From positions 2,914,001 to 2,978,000 of the forward strand of contig NZ_CP047393.1 in assembly GCF_009858175.1 (NCBI RefSeq): a DNA stretch of 64,000 bases, read 5' to 3'. The stretch comes from Pontibacillus sp. HMF3514. Lineage in GTDB: Bacteria; Bacillota; Bacilli; Bacillales; BH030062. A model generated the notes under the pieces. That model was not told the origin of the DNA. It made no database searches and saw only the letters and a list, made by a program, of their open reading frames with translations. Shown here piece after piece: positions 34,231 to 43,329 of this stretch. Numbering within the stretch: position 1 is the first letter of the stretch; each line of letters begins with the position of its first letter. The translations under genes and the position numbers were made by a program.

Positions 34231-34470
34231 AAAAAACCCCGTCCTATATAAAAGGGACGAGGTTTGATCGCGGTACCACCCTTGTTGTAACAAGCTTACT
34301 TGTTACCACTCGGAAAAATAACGGTTTTTAACCGTCTTCTGATTTCGCAGAAGATACTCCAGGACGTAATTCACAATTTGTTCTGTACTGACTTTCACCA
34401 ACCGCCAGCTCTCTAAAATCAGATAACAAATCATTACTGCAACCCTTCAACGTTCAATATTTAAATACTG
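34231..34470 (-). ncRNA. T-box leader of tyrS, specifier UAC (Tyr)
   Basis: On the minus strand the T-box core TGGTACCGCG (complement of 34270-34279) precedes a terminator stem AACCTCGTCCC / GGACGGGGTT (34264-34254 with 34244-34235) and T-run. Stem I contains the AGAGAG and GGTTGGTGAAAG-like conserved loops, and the stem pairing ATCTG..CAGAACAAAT leads into GAATTACGTC, giving UAC as specifier. Uncharged tRNA-Tyr should stabilise the antiterminator and permit tyrS transcription. Confidence 0.92.
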
Positions 34471-34477
34471 TGAGATA

Positions 34478-34506
34478 TTTATATCACATATTAAAGTGAA
34501 AAGCAA
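34478..34506 (-). promoter_or_regulatory. Sigma-A promoter of tyrS
   Basis: Minus strand TTGCTT, 17 bases, TATAAA, ending just before the T-box leader. Confidence 0.72.
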
Positions 34507-34650
34507 TAATCGAAATGCGGAGATTCTGCCAAAGTTTGTGAGAAGTAATTGATACAAAAGCAAGATATAAAAGTATGAAAGAATACTATATTTAATCTAT
34601 TATTCTTCATGAAAAAGGAAAGTAGAATCATGTCTCCTTATGGGGGATTA

Positions 34651-34659
34651 TGGTATAAT
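34651..34659 (+). promoter_or_regulatory. Extended -10 promoter of the class A PBP gene
   Basis: TGGTATAAT with the TGn extension; no good -35. The start codon is 30 bases downstream, with AGGGGG in between. Confidence 0.6.
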
Positions 34660-34688
34660 GGCAAGTGTTATTATTAGGGGGTAATAGT

Positions 34689-37600
34689 ATGAGTAATAAC
34701 CAGTCAAATGGTTCGAATAGATCACGTTTTAAAGCATGGTGGGAAACTGGGAAAATCCAAAAGGCATCCCGAATTACCTATGATGTAATTTGGAACATCA
34801 TCTTGTTCTTCATCATTGTTGGCGTGATTGGGATCTTCTTTGCGGGAGGACTAGGTGCAGGATATTTCGCATCACTTGTAAAAGACGAGCCTGTCCGTGC
34901 GGAAGAAGATATGAAGAAAGATATTTATAACTATGAAGAAAACACAGAACTCTATTTTGCTCAAGAAGATTACTTAGGTAAAATACGCTCTGATTTGTAT
35001 CGTGAAGAAATAAAACTAGACCAAGTTTCAGAGCATTTAAAGAATGCCGTCATAGCTACAGAGGACGCATACTTTGAAGAGCACAATGGTATTGTGCCTA
35101 AAGCAATCATGCGTGCAATCTTTCAAGAAATCACAAATGCTAGCGTCAAAACTGGTGGTAGTACCTTAACGCAACAGTTAATTAAGAACCAAATTCTAAC
35201 GAATGAAGTTTCCTTTGAACGTAAAGCAAAGGAAATGTTGTTAGCTATGCGTTTAGAGAAATTTTTTGAAAAAGATGAAATTCTTGAAGCTTACCTGAAT
35301 GTAGTACCATTCGGACGAGATGCTTCAGGTCGAAACATTGCAGGCGTTGAAACAGCAGCTCAAGGTATTTTTGGTAAAAGTGCAGATGAACTAAATATTG
35401 CACAAGCTGCTTATATGGCAGGAATGCCACAAAGTCCATTCCTATATACACCATTTAAAAATAATGGTGAAGTCAAAAGTGTTGAAGGTATCACACCAGG
35501 AATGGATCGAATGAGAACCGTTCTATCCCGAATGAAAGAAGCTGAGATGATTACATCAGAAGAGTACGAACAAGCGATCAATTACAACATCGCTGCTGAC
35601 CTTGCTGAACCTCAGCCTTCACCAATTCAAGAGTATCCTTGGTTAACCATTGAAATTGAAAAGAGGGCTAAAAAGATTTTAGCCGATAAATTAGCTGAAC
35701 AAGATGGCTATACGGAAGAAGATTTAAAAGCTAATGAATCCTTACGTGAACAGTACAATATCCTAGCAGAACGTAGCTTGCGTCAAGAAGGCTATAAAAT
35801 TCATACAACGGTAGATAAAGATATCTATGACAAGATGCAACAGATCGCAAAAGAGTATAAGCAATATGGGCCTGATAAACCTCAAAAGGTTACGGACCCT
35901 GAAACCGGAGAACAAAAAACAATCATGGAACCAGTTCAAGTCGGTGGAATGCTAATTGAAAATAGCACAGGTAAAATTGTCGGCTTTATTGGTGGTCGAG
36001 ATTATGAAAAAGAAAACTTGAACCACGCAACAAATGCATTACGTCCGAACGGAAGTACAATGAAGCCACTTCTCGTTTATGCACCAGCCATTGAACTAGG
36101 TGCAGCCCAGCCAGGCTCTGTTGTAGCAGATATTGAAAAAGAATTTGATGCAGGTACTGATACTTGGACACCTGGAAACTATACAGGTCGTTTTCACGGC
36201 TTAACTTCTGTACGTTATGCCTTGGCAAAATCATTTAACGTTCCTGCAGCTAGAACTTATGCTGATATTATTGATCAAAACCCAGGCTCGTACTTAGAAA
36301 AAATGGGTTTCACATCATTAATTGAAGAAGATAAGCACATTCTGTCTGCATCTCTTGGTGCTACTAGAAACGGTGTAAGTATCGAAGAAAACACAAATGC
36401 TTATGCTACATTTGGTAACATGGGTAAATTCGTTGACGCTTATATGATCGAACGAATTGAATCCCCAGACGGTGACGTTCTATATGAGCATGAAAGCCAA
36501 ACTCAAGATGTATTTAGTCCTCAAACATCTTATTTAACAATTGATATGATGCGTGACGTTTTAGAGTACGGCACAGCAACTTACGCTAAATATCAATTGA
36601 ACAATAAGAATGTGGACTGGGCTGGAAAGACAGGTACATCTCAGGATTGGCATGATACTTGGTTCGTCGCTACAAATCCTAATGTTACAATGGGTTTGTG
36701 GATGGGATATGACACACCTAAACCAATTAACAAATGTTATGAATGTAACCTTGGTTACAGTAACCGAAACGTAAATCTTTGGGCTCAAATTGTTAATGCA
36801 GCAACAGAAATCCGACCAGAACTAATGGCACCAGAAAAAGATTTCAAACGTCCTGGTGGTATTGTGAGCAGCTCTTACTGTGCTTCTTCTGGTAAATTGC
36901 CTACAGAACTTTGTCAGCAGCTTGGATTAGTCAAGAGTGATATCTATTACGCCAAGCATGCACCGACTAAAAAAGATGATAGTTTAATACAGTCACAATA
37001 CGTTACAATTGGTGAAACAACTTATGTCGCTGGAGCATCTACACCAACTGAATTTACAAATGAAGGAATCTTTTTTAACCCAGAGTGGCTTAAAGAGAAA
37101 GGCTATGACAAATTAGAAGACTACAGTAAGCTTGTACCAAACAACGAGCGTTGGGCAGACATTCGCGTTCCATCTACTGAAGAAGTACCAAATGATGGTC
37201 AGGCACCTGAAGCACCTGCACAGGTTTCAGCAAGTGACGGAGTATTAAATTGGTCACCTTCAGAAAGCTCAGATGTCGTGGGTTATCGCGTATATCGTGC
37301 TAGTGCTCCTGGAGGGGTTTATCAACTAGCAGGAAGCTCTGGAGGCACAAGCATTGGTATTTCTGGTAGAGGTGTATATATCGTACGTGCGGTAGACTAC
37401 TTTGGAATGGAATCAGGATCTTCTCCATCTGTTGTGTACGGTGACTTTACTCCAGATGAACCAGAAAATGACGATAATGGTGATCAAAACGATTCTAATT
37501 CAGGGTCTGATTCAAACGATGATAATTCATCTGGTAATAGTGATGACGACTCTGGTTCAGATGATAATTCCAACAATGACTCCAATGACGGATCAAATGA

Positions 37601-37760
37601 TGATTCTAATAACGATGATAGTTCAAACGATCAAACTAACGATAGCGGAGAAACAAACGACGAAGGATCTGATAGCGGTTCTGACAGTGGAGGTCAAGAC
37701 TCTGGAGGTTCAACAGACAGCGGATCAGATTCCTCTGGCTCAGATAATACCGACGAATAG
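34689..37760 (+). CDS. Class A penicillin-binding protein with FN3 domain and acidic tail
   Basis: 1023 residues from ATG 34689 (AGGGGG upstream). Short cytoplasmic segment, one membrane helix (IILFFIIVGVIGIFFAGGLG), glycosyltransferase domain with ATEDAYFEEHNG, GGSTLTQQLIKN and EAYLNVVPFGR, then transpeptidase domain with GSTMKPLL (SxxK), SFN (SxN) and AGKTGTSQDWHDTWF (KTG). Residues ~838-920 form a fibronectin type III-like module (WSPSESSDVVGYRVYRAS). The last ~100 residues are nearly all Asp, Ser, Asn, Gly and Glu. It polymerises and crosslinks peptidoglycan at the outer face of the membrane. The acidic tail fits a halophile. It occupies the acsA position of B. subtilis. Confidence 0.95.
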   Translation: MSNNQSNGSNRSRFKAWWETGKIQKASRITYDVIWNIILFFIIVGVIGIFFAGGLGAGYFASLVKDEPVRAEEDMKKDIYNYEENTELYFAQEDYLGKIRSDLYREEIKLDQVSEHLKNAVIATEDAYFEEHNGIVPKAIMRAIFQEITNASVKTGGSTLTQQLIKNQILTNEVSFERKAKEMLLAMRLEKFFEKDEILEAYLNVVPFGRDASGRNIAGVETAAQGIFGKSADELNIAQAAYMAGMPQSPFLYTPFKNNGEVKSVEGITPGMDRMRTVLSRMKEAEMITSEEYEQAINYNIAADLAEPQPSPIQEYPWLTIEIEKRAKKILADKLAEQDGYTEEDLKANESLREQYNILAERSLRQEGYKIHTTVDKDIYDKMQQIAKEYKQYGPDKPQKVTDPETGEQKTIMEPVQVGGMLIENSTGKIVGFIGGRDYEKENLNHATNALRPNGSTMKPLLVYAPAIELGAAQPGSVVADIEKEFDAGTDTWTPGNYTGRFHGLTSVRYALAKSFNVPAARTYADIIDQNPGSYLEKMGFTSLIEEDKHILSASLGATRNGVSIEENTNAYATFGNMGKFVDAYMIERIESPDGDVLYEHESQTQDVFSPQTSYLTIDMMRDVLEYGTATYAKYQLNNKNVDWAGKTGTSQDWHDTWFVATNPNVTMGLWMGYDTPKPINKCYECNLGYSNRNVNLWAQIVNAATEIRPELMAPEKDFKRPGGIVSSSYCASSGKLPTELCQQLGLVKSDIYYAKHAPTKKDDSLIQSQYVTIGETTYVAGASTPTEFTNEGIFFNPEWLKEKGYDKLEDYSKLVPNNERWADIRVPSTEEVPNDGQAPEAPAQVSASDGVLNWSPSESSDVVGYRVYRASAPGGVYQLAGSSGGTSIGISGRGVYIVRAVDYFGMESGSSPSVVYGDFTPDEPENDDNGDQNDSNSGSDSNDDNSSGNSDDDSGSDDNSNNDSNDGSNDDSNNDDSSNDQTNDSGETNDEGSDSGSDSGGQDSGGSTDSGSDSSGSDNTDE

Positions 37761-37777
37761 CTTTTACTACACTTCAT

Positions 37778-37810
37778 AAGAGGAATGATGTACTCATCAT
37801 TCCTCTTTTT
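37778..37810 (+). terminator. Terminator of the PBP gene
   Basis: Stem AAGAGGAATGATG / CATCATTCCTCTT (37778-37790 with 37795-37807) followed by T-run. Confidence 0.92.
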
Positions 37811-37947
37811 TATACGTTAAGAGATTGTTAAGCTATACATATAGAATTGGCAGTCGCTACGTTTTCTTTATGCTTTATCCATTAAATTTCACAAGATTTC
37901 ATGTATAATAGGAAGAAAATCATGGTTGCTTGTAAGGTGGTGTATAA

Positions 37948-38601
37948 ATGATTCATCATAAAACGTATTACTCCAAAGAAATTGAAACAGAAAAAGGAAT
38001 CATTACAATTGAGGGACCTCTTTCATCTACTGATTTAGCAAACTACCATTTTCATGAGGGACTGCGTGCATTCCGACCAGCTCCCAAGCAGTTTGAAGCA
38101 GTTCAAAAGATTGCAGATTTTGATGAGGGACGAATTATTATAGCTCGAACGGAAGACACCATTATCGGGTACGTTACTTTCCTCTACCCTGACCCACTTG
38201 AGCGCTGGTCAAAGTTTCAAATGGAGGACCTCATCGAATTAGGTGCCATTGAAGTCATCTCAGAATTCCGAGGATATAAAATCGGCTCATGGCTATTAAA
38301 AGTATCTATGATGGATGATGAAATGGAAAACTTTATTATCATTTCTACAGAATACTATTGGCATTGGGATCTATCAGGCACGGGATTGAACATATGGAAC
38401 TATCGTAAAGTTATGGAGAAGATGATGGGAGCCGGTGGCCTATCGCCCCAACCTACTGATGATCCAGAGATCGTTTCCCACCCAGCCAATTGCTTAATGG
38501 TGAAAGTTGGGGAACGTGTTCCGCAAGAATCGATTGACCGATTTGAAGATCTACGCTTTTTAGCTAGAAGAAAAAGTCGTACAGAGAGAGGCGGAGTGTA
38601 A
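37948..38601 (+). CDS. acuA: Protein acetyltransferase AcuA
   Basis: 217 residues with a GNAT fold: IIARTEDTIIGYVTFLYPDPLERW and LGAIEVISEFRGYKIGSWLLK (acetyl-CoA loop RGYKIGS). In B. subtilis AcuA acetylates and inactivates acetyl-CoA synthetase AcsA. AAGGTGGTG precedes the ATG, and a TATAAT hexamer lies at 37904-37909. First gene of acuABC: acuB begins one base after the stop. The usual neighbour acsA is not in the window. Confidence 0.95.
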   Translation: MIHHKTYYSKEIETEKGIITIEGPLSSTDLANYHFHEGLRAFRPAPKQFEAVQKIADFDEGRIIIARTEDTIIGYVTFLYPDPLERWSKFQMEDLIELGAIEVISEFRGYKIGSWLLKVSMMDDEMENFIIISTEYYWHWDLSGTGLNIWNYRKVMEKMMGAGGLSPQPTDDPEIVSHPANCLMVKVGERVPQESIDRFEDLRFLARRKSRTERGGV

Positions 38602-38602
38602 C

Positions 38603-39250
38603 ATGCTAGTTGAAGATATCATGAAAACCGAGGTTATAAAGCTTGAACCTCACGAAACAATTGAAACCGCTTTAAGACTACTTAACCAATATCATATTCG
38701 TCATATACCGATTGTTGATGATCAAAATCAGGTGATTGGAATTGTGTCAGATCGTGATGTACGTGATGCTAGCCCATCTATCTTTTATCAAGACGAAGAT
38801 CGTAGTGAGCTTCAAAATACGTTAGAGACGATCATGACAACACCTGTTATAACCGTACACCCACTTGATTTTGTAGAGGAAACAGCATCTATCTTTTATG
38901 AACAAGAAATTGCTTGTGTCCCTGTAACAAAAGCAAATAAATTAGTCGGTATCGTAACAGAAAAAGATATGCTTTATACCATGATTCAACTTACAGGCGT
39001 TCATGTACAAAGCTCCCAAATTGAAATTAAAGTGTATGATAAACCCGGTATTTTACCTGAGGTAACAGCTGTTTTAGGAAGGCGAAAAGTTAATATCACT
39101 TCGGTCTTGGTCTATCCATACCAGAAGGATGACAAGTATAAAATCATCGTATTCCGTGTTCAGACAATGAATCCGAATCCAATCATAGAAGATTTAAGAG
39201 CAGAAGGGTATGAAGTACTATGGCCAAACTTGCCAGGGATCGAGACGTAA
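38603..39250 (+). CDS. acuB: CBS-ACT domain protein AcuB
   Basis: 215 residues: two CBS domains (LVEDIMKTEVIKLEPHETIE... and LETIMTTPVITVHPLDFVEE...) followed by an ACT-like domain (about 140-205, IEIKVYDKPGILPEVTAVLG). CBS pairs bind adenine nucleotides. Required with AcuA and AcuC for acetoin/acetate use in B. subtilis; exact role unknown. Overlaps the start of acuC by 31 bases, indicating translational coupling. Confidence 0.95.
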   Translation: MLVEDIMKTEVIKLEPHETIETALRLLNQYHIRHIPIVDDQNQVIGIVSDRDVRDASPSIFYQDEDRSELQNTLETIMTTPVITVHPLDFVEETASIFYEQEIACVPVTKANKLVGIVTEKDMLYTMIQLTGVHVQSSQIEIKVYDKPGILPEVTAVLGRRKVNITSVLVYPYQKDDKYKIIVFRVQTMNPNPIIEDLRAEGYEVLWPNLPGIET

Positions 39251-40422
39251 ATTGCCATTCAGCTTTTGTGTATTCAGATGAAATAACGAAATATCGCTTC
39301 CGGGATGATCACCCTTTTAATCAGATGAGGGTCATTTTAACCTATGAACTTTTGAAAGATAGTAAGGCTCTTGATGAGGAAAACATCATTCCACCTCGAT
39401 TAGCGTCTGATGAAGAACTTAACCTTGCTCACGATAAAGCTTACATAAATGCAGTTAAAAAAGCGAGTGTTGGAGAGTTATCTGAAGATGATGGATTAGA
39501 ATATGGCATTGGTACAGAAGATACGCCTATATTTGAAAACATGCATGAAGCAGCCTCTTTGCTTGTTGGAGGAACATTAACTGCAGTTGAGTCTGTTATG
39601 CACGGACACGCTAAGCATGCTTTAAATCTGGGAGGCGGCCTTCATCACGGCTTTCAGCGTAAAGCTTCAGGCTTTTGTATTTATAACGATGGCGCTGTAG
39701 CTATCCAATATTTACGAAAGCATTACGATGTAAAGGTTCTTTATATCGATACAGACGCTCACCATGGTGACGGTGTGCAATGGGCATTTTACGATGACCC
39801 TAATGTTTGTACCTTATCCATTCATGAAACAGGTAGATATCTTTTCCCTGGTACCGGAAACGTTAATGAACGAGGTATAAAAGAAGGATATGGGTACAGC
39901 TTCAATGTACCTATCGATGCCTTTACAGAGGATGAATCTTTTCAACAAGTTTATGAGAGCGCTTTCCGAGAAGTTGTTGAATATTTTCAACCCGACGTGA
40001 TTGTCTCTCAAAATGGAGCTGATGCGCACGTATATGATCCACTAACCCACTTATGCACCACCATGAGCACATTTGAGTTGATCCCCCAACTTGCTCATGA
40101 GCTTGCCCATCAATACTGTGATGGGAAGTGGATTGCATTAGGTGGTGGAGGTTATGATATTTGGCGAGTCGTACCAAGAGCTTGGGCTCAAATTTGGAAG
40201 GTTATGAGTACATCTACTCCATTCCATGGTGAGTTGCCAGAACAATGGTTATCAAAATGGAATGAGAAGTCACCTGTCCAACTTCCGACTCACTGGAATG
40301 ATCCATCTGGGATGTACAAACCTATCCCTCGCAAACCTGAAATAACCGAGAAGAATGAAAAAGCATTAGAAAAAGCCCTACAGTTCATTCGACTTAAATA
40401 TAACTCGGGACAAAGCCTATAA
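39220..40422 (+). CDS. acuC: Deacetylase AcuC (histone deacetylase family)
   Basis: 400 residues, class I/II HDAC fold. Zinc and catalytic motifs: GGGLHHGFQRKASGFCIYND, YIDTDAHHGDGVQWAF, SQNGADAH and ALGGGGYD. In B. subtilis it removes the acetyl group placed on AcsA by AcuA. The start at 39220 overlaps acuB by 31 bases; no later ATG, GTG or TTG fits the family N-terminus better. Ends at a terminator shared with motS. Confidence 0.95.
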   Translation: MAKLARDRDVNCHSAFVYSDEITKYRFRDDHPFNQMRVILTYELLKDSKALDEENIIPPRLASDEELNLAHDKAYINAVKKASVGELSEDDGLEYGIGTEDTPIFENMHEAASLLVGGTLTAVESVMHGHAKHALNLGGGLHHGFQRKASGFCIYNDGAVAIQYLRKHYDVKVLYIDTDAHHGDGVQWAFYDDPNVCTLSIHETGRYLFPGTGNVNERGIKEGYGYSFNVPIDAFTEDESFQQVYESAFREVVEYFQPDVIVSQNGADAHVYDPLTHLCTTMSTFELIPQLAHELAHQYCDGKWIALGGGGYDIWRVVPRAWAQIWKVMSTSTPFHGELPEQWLSKWNEKSPVQLPTHWNDPSGMYKPIPRKPEITEKNEKALEKALQFIRLKYNSGQSL

Positions 40423-40423
40423 G

Positions 40424-40458
40424 AAAAGCGAGCTCATGACTCTGAGCTCGCTTTTTTT
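40424..40458. terminator. Bidirectional terminator between acuC and motS
   Basis: Stem AAGCGAGCTCA / TGAGCTCGCTT (40426-40436 with 40443-40453) followed by T8; it overlaps the last codons of motS on the other strand. Confidence 0.88.
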
Positions 40459-41255
40459 TGAGTGGTTTGATTTGAATTGTCTTGATAAGTAGGGTCTAGT
40501 ATTACGATTTCTACTCTACGGTTCTTATTCCAGTTCTCTGGACTGTCATTAGGCGCAATAGGACGTGTAGCACCATACCCTACCGCCGTAAATCGTGAAC
40601 CTTTTAGTTGTTCAGCGTCTGTTAGATACCGAATAACACTACTTGCACGAGCAGCCGAGAGCTCCCAGTTAGATGGATAACGAAAAGTTGAGATAGGGCG
40701 ATTATCCGTATGTCCTTCTACCTTCACATAGTTCGGTATCTTATCTAACAATTGACCAACCTTATCCAAGAATGGTCGGCCTGCTTGAATAATTTCAGCA
40801 TTACCTGTTTCAAATAGGACTTGCTCTTGAAGGGTCAAGACAACCCCTCGATCTGTTCGATCAGCAGTAATATCTTTACTCATGTCGTTGGTATCTAAGA
40901 AGCTTTTTACATCTTTAACCAACTCATCTAAGGAATCTTCCTTTTGGTCGCTTCCTTTTTCATCCTGATTCACACTATTTTTAGATGGTGAATCATACTC
41001 ACTAACATCTTTTTGCTCTTGCTCACTACTACGGCGTTGAGATGGGTTTTCGAACTCCATCATAGATGGATAAAAATCGAAAATCGCTCTACTACGAAAC
41101 GATTCAGCAACAGCTTCAAACTTTTGTAAATCAATTTGTGACATGGAGAACAATAAAATAAAGAATACAAGAATTAATGTCATCATATCCGAAAAGGTCA
41201 CCATCCATTTCGGTGCCCCTTTATCTTGTTGTTTCTTTTTACGTCTAGGCTTCAT
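40434..41255 (-). CDS. motS: Flagellar stator protein MotS (MotB-like, Na+ type)
   Basis: 273 residues from MKPRRKKKQQDKGAPKWMVT, matching MotS N-termini; a longer frame starts at 41327. One membrane helix with the ion-binding Asp (FSDMMTLILVFFILLFS), then an acidic/Ser linker and an OmpA-like peptidoglycan-binding domain (VEGHTDNRPIS, WELSAARASSVIRYL). With MotP it forms a sodium-driven stator. Overlaps the motP end by 11 bases. motPS beside ccpA is as in B. subtilis. Confidence 0.95.
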   Translation of the reverse strand: MKPRRKKKQQDKGAPKWMVTFSDMMTLILVFFILLFSMSQIDLQKFEAVAESFRSRAIFDFYPSMMEFENPSQRRSSEQEQKDVSEYDSPSKNSVNQDEKGSDQKEDSLDELVKDVKSFLDTNDMSKDITADRTDRGVVLTLQEQVLFETGNAEIIQAGRPFLDKVGQLLDKIPNYVKVEGHTDNRPISTFRYPSNWELSAARASSVIRYLTDAEQLKGSRFTAVGYGATRPIAPNDSPENWNKNRRVEIVILDPTYQDNSNQTTQKKASSES

Positions 41256-42066
41256 TAGCCGCTTCCCCCATGAAATCCTCTTCTTCATCTTCTTGTTGAA
41301 GCTTATCATCTTCAGAAAGGAAAGCACTTAGCTTTTCTTCTAAGATTTTAGGATTCTGTCCGGACTGAACTCCAATGACACCTTCAATAATCACTTGTTT
41401 CATAAACATCTCTTGTTCTGTTTTGTTCTCTGACTTCCCTGCAATTGGTTGAAAAACAAGGTTAGCAAGAATAGTTCCATACAAGGTTGTTAATAGCGCG
41501 ACAGCCATATTTGGTCCTAAAGTTGAAGGGTCAGTTAAATTGTCTAGCATCAATACTAGTCCAATCAAAGTACCAATCATTCCCCAGGCAGGTGCGTATT
41601 CCGCTGCCTTTTCAAAGATAGCCCGTCCCCTTGTATGACGCTCTTCAATAGCAGAGATTTCAGCATTCATAATGTCATTAATTACTTCTGGTTCAATGCC
41701 ATCAACTGCTAAGAGAATGCCTTTCTTAATGAAAGGATCCTCTACTTCCTCTAAGTCCGTTTCAAGAGCTAATAATCCTTCTCGTCTCGCACGTTCTGAT
41801 AAGCGTACGAATAACTGGATCAGCTCACGAAGGTTTTGTTCATCATGGTTAAATGCCTCTTTCAAAACCTTCCATGTAATCTTCATTTCTTTTAGATTAA
41901 AGTTAACTAAAAGAGCTGCGGATAAGCCTCCAAGCACGATAATAATAGATGTAACTTGAACGAAGGATAAAACACCAGCAAATCCACCATTCGAATAAAT
42001 GCCCACCATTATCATGGTGACACCCAAAAATATGCCGATTGGGGTTAATAAGTCGTTTCGTTTCAT
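41245..42066 (-). CDS. motP: Flagellar stator protein MotP (MotA-like)
   Basis: 273 residues, four membrane helices (about 10-28, 33-52, 145-170, 180-205) with the large cytoplasmic loop between the second and third. Family motifs EKAAEYAPAWGMIGTLIGLV and ALLTTLYGTILANLVFQPIA are clear. Pairs with MotS as an Na+ channel that turns the flagellum. It follows ccpA by 55 bases on the same strand with no terminator, so read-through from ccpA is likely, as reported in B. subtilis. Confidence 0.95.
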   Translation of the reverse strand: MKRNDLLTPIGIFLGVTMIMVGIYSNGGFAGVLSFVQVTSIIIVLGGLSAALLVNFNLKEMKITWKVLKEAFNHDEQNLRELIQLFVRLSERARREGLLALETDLEEVEDPFIKKGILLAVDGIEPEVINDIMNAEISAIEERHTRGRAIFEKAAEYAPAWGMIGTLIGLVLMLDNLTDPSTLGPNMAVALLTTLYGTILANLVFQPIAGKSENKTEQEMFMKQVIIEGVIGVQSGQNPKILEEKLSAFLSEDDKLQQEDEEEDFMGEAANEA

Positions 42067-42121
42067 AGTCTCTCTCCCTAATCTAACCCTTATGAACTAC
42101 TTCTCTATATCGACATATTTA

Positions 42122-43117
42122 TTATTTTGTTGAGTTTCTTTCAATATTTCTATGCGGAAGAATGACATTTTGCTCAGCTACTTCCTCGTTGTTCATATAT
42201 TTCGTAAGGAGACGCATGGATACGGCTCCAATATCATACATAGGCTGAACTACTGTAGATAACGTTGGGCGAACCATGGTGGCAAGACGTGTATTGTCAA
42301 AGCCAAAGACTTCTATATCTTCCGGTACTTTCATACCACGGTCTTGAGCTCCATGAATGACACCAAGAGCCATTTCGTCTGAAGCTACAAAAATGCCTGT
42401 TGGCTTCTTTTCAATAGCTATTAATTGATCTAAAGCTTCAATTCCACTGTCGTACGTATAGTCACCACGAACGATATACTTATCAGTGTATGACTTTCCT
42501 TTTTCTTTTAAAGCACGTACATAACCATTGTACTTTTGTTCATTAATATTCGTTTCAATTGGACCAGAAACAAAGGCAACATCGTCATTCCCTTTTTCAA
42601 ACAATGTCATTGTTGCTTCGTAAGCCGCTTCTTCATAATTAATATTTACAGAAGGCACAGAGTTCGTTTCATCTTCTGTAGCTGCTAATACAACAGGTAC
42701 AGAAGCATTGTTAAACTCACGAATGTGATCTTCAGTAATCTTTCCACCCATAAATACAAGTCCATCTACCTGTTTTCCTAACATGGAGTTGATTAAATGA
42801 ATTTCTTTTTCTTTATTTTGGTCAGAGTTACTTAAGATTATGTTGTAATTATACATTGTCGCAATATCTTCAATACCTCGTGCTAGTTCGGCAAAAAAGA
42901 TACTTGAGATATCTGGAATAATAACTCCCACAGTTGTTGTTTTCTTGCTTGCTAAACCTCTTGCAACAGCATTTGGACGATAGCCAAGTCGCTCAATTGC
43001 GTCTAATACCTTCTTACGTGTAGCTGGCTTAACATTCGGATTTCCATTCACTACTCTTGAAACTGTAGCCATGGAAACATTCGCTTCACGGGCTACATCA
43101 TATATTGTTACGTTCAT
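42122..43117 (-). CDS. ccpA: Catabolite control protein A
   Basis: 331 residues, LacI/GalR family. [24 protein letters not shown] with hinge helix [14 protein letters not shown], then the periplasmic-binding-protein-like core. Length and N-terminus match CcpA. With HPr-Ser-P it binds cre sites and governs carbon catabolite repression and activation, including ackA. GAGGTAACG precedes the ATG. Located between aroA (upstream) and motP as in other Bacillus. Confidence 0.97.
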   Translation of the reverse strand: MNVTIYDVAREANVSMATVSRVVNGNPNVKPATRKKVLDAIERLGYRPNAVARGLASKKTTTVGVIIPDISSIFFAELARGIEDIATMYNYNIILSNSDQNKEKEIHLINSMLGKQVDGLVFMGGKITEDHIREFNNASVPVVLAATEDETNSVPSVNINYEEAAYEATMTLFEKGNDDVAFVSGPIETNINEQKYNGYVRALKEKGKSYTDKYIVRGDYTYDSGIEALDQLIAIEKKPTGIFVASDEMALGVIHGAQDRGMKVPEDIEVFGFDNTRLATMVRPTLSTVVQPMYDIGAVSMRLLTKYMNNEEVAEQNVILPHRNIERNSTK

Positions 43118-43252
43118 TTCGTTACCTCCTCAAAATATTCGTCTCTATACGAGATTTTCCCCTATTTTGTCTTTAAATAATCATACGATACTATGCATGG
43201 TTCTGCAATTCTCGACATTCTTGAATACATAATGGATTTCTAATTTCTTTTT

Positions 43253-43285
43253 TTACAAAAAGAATACGCCAACCCTACGTTGGCG
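43253..43285 (-). terminator. Terminator of aroA
   Basis: Stem CGCCAAC / GTTGGCG (43267-43273 with 43279-43285) followed on the minus strand by TATTCTTTTTG. Short stem but well placed, 45 bases after the aroA stop. Confidence 0.65.
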
Positions 43286-43329
43286 CATGTACAAGTTTAT
43301 TTCACAAATTTACAAAAGACAAGCTAAAA

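Noticed and set aside
37402-37779. 125-residue frame in the tail of the PBP gene
   Set aside because: Plus-one shadow of the Asp/Asn/Ser-rich repeats of the PBP C-terminus (Met/Ile/Thr-rich translation).
37890-37947. cre site upstream of acuA
   Set aside because: No sequence with the central CG and symmetric arms of the CcpA consensus was found in the acuA upstream region.
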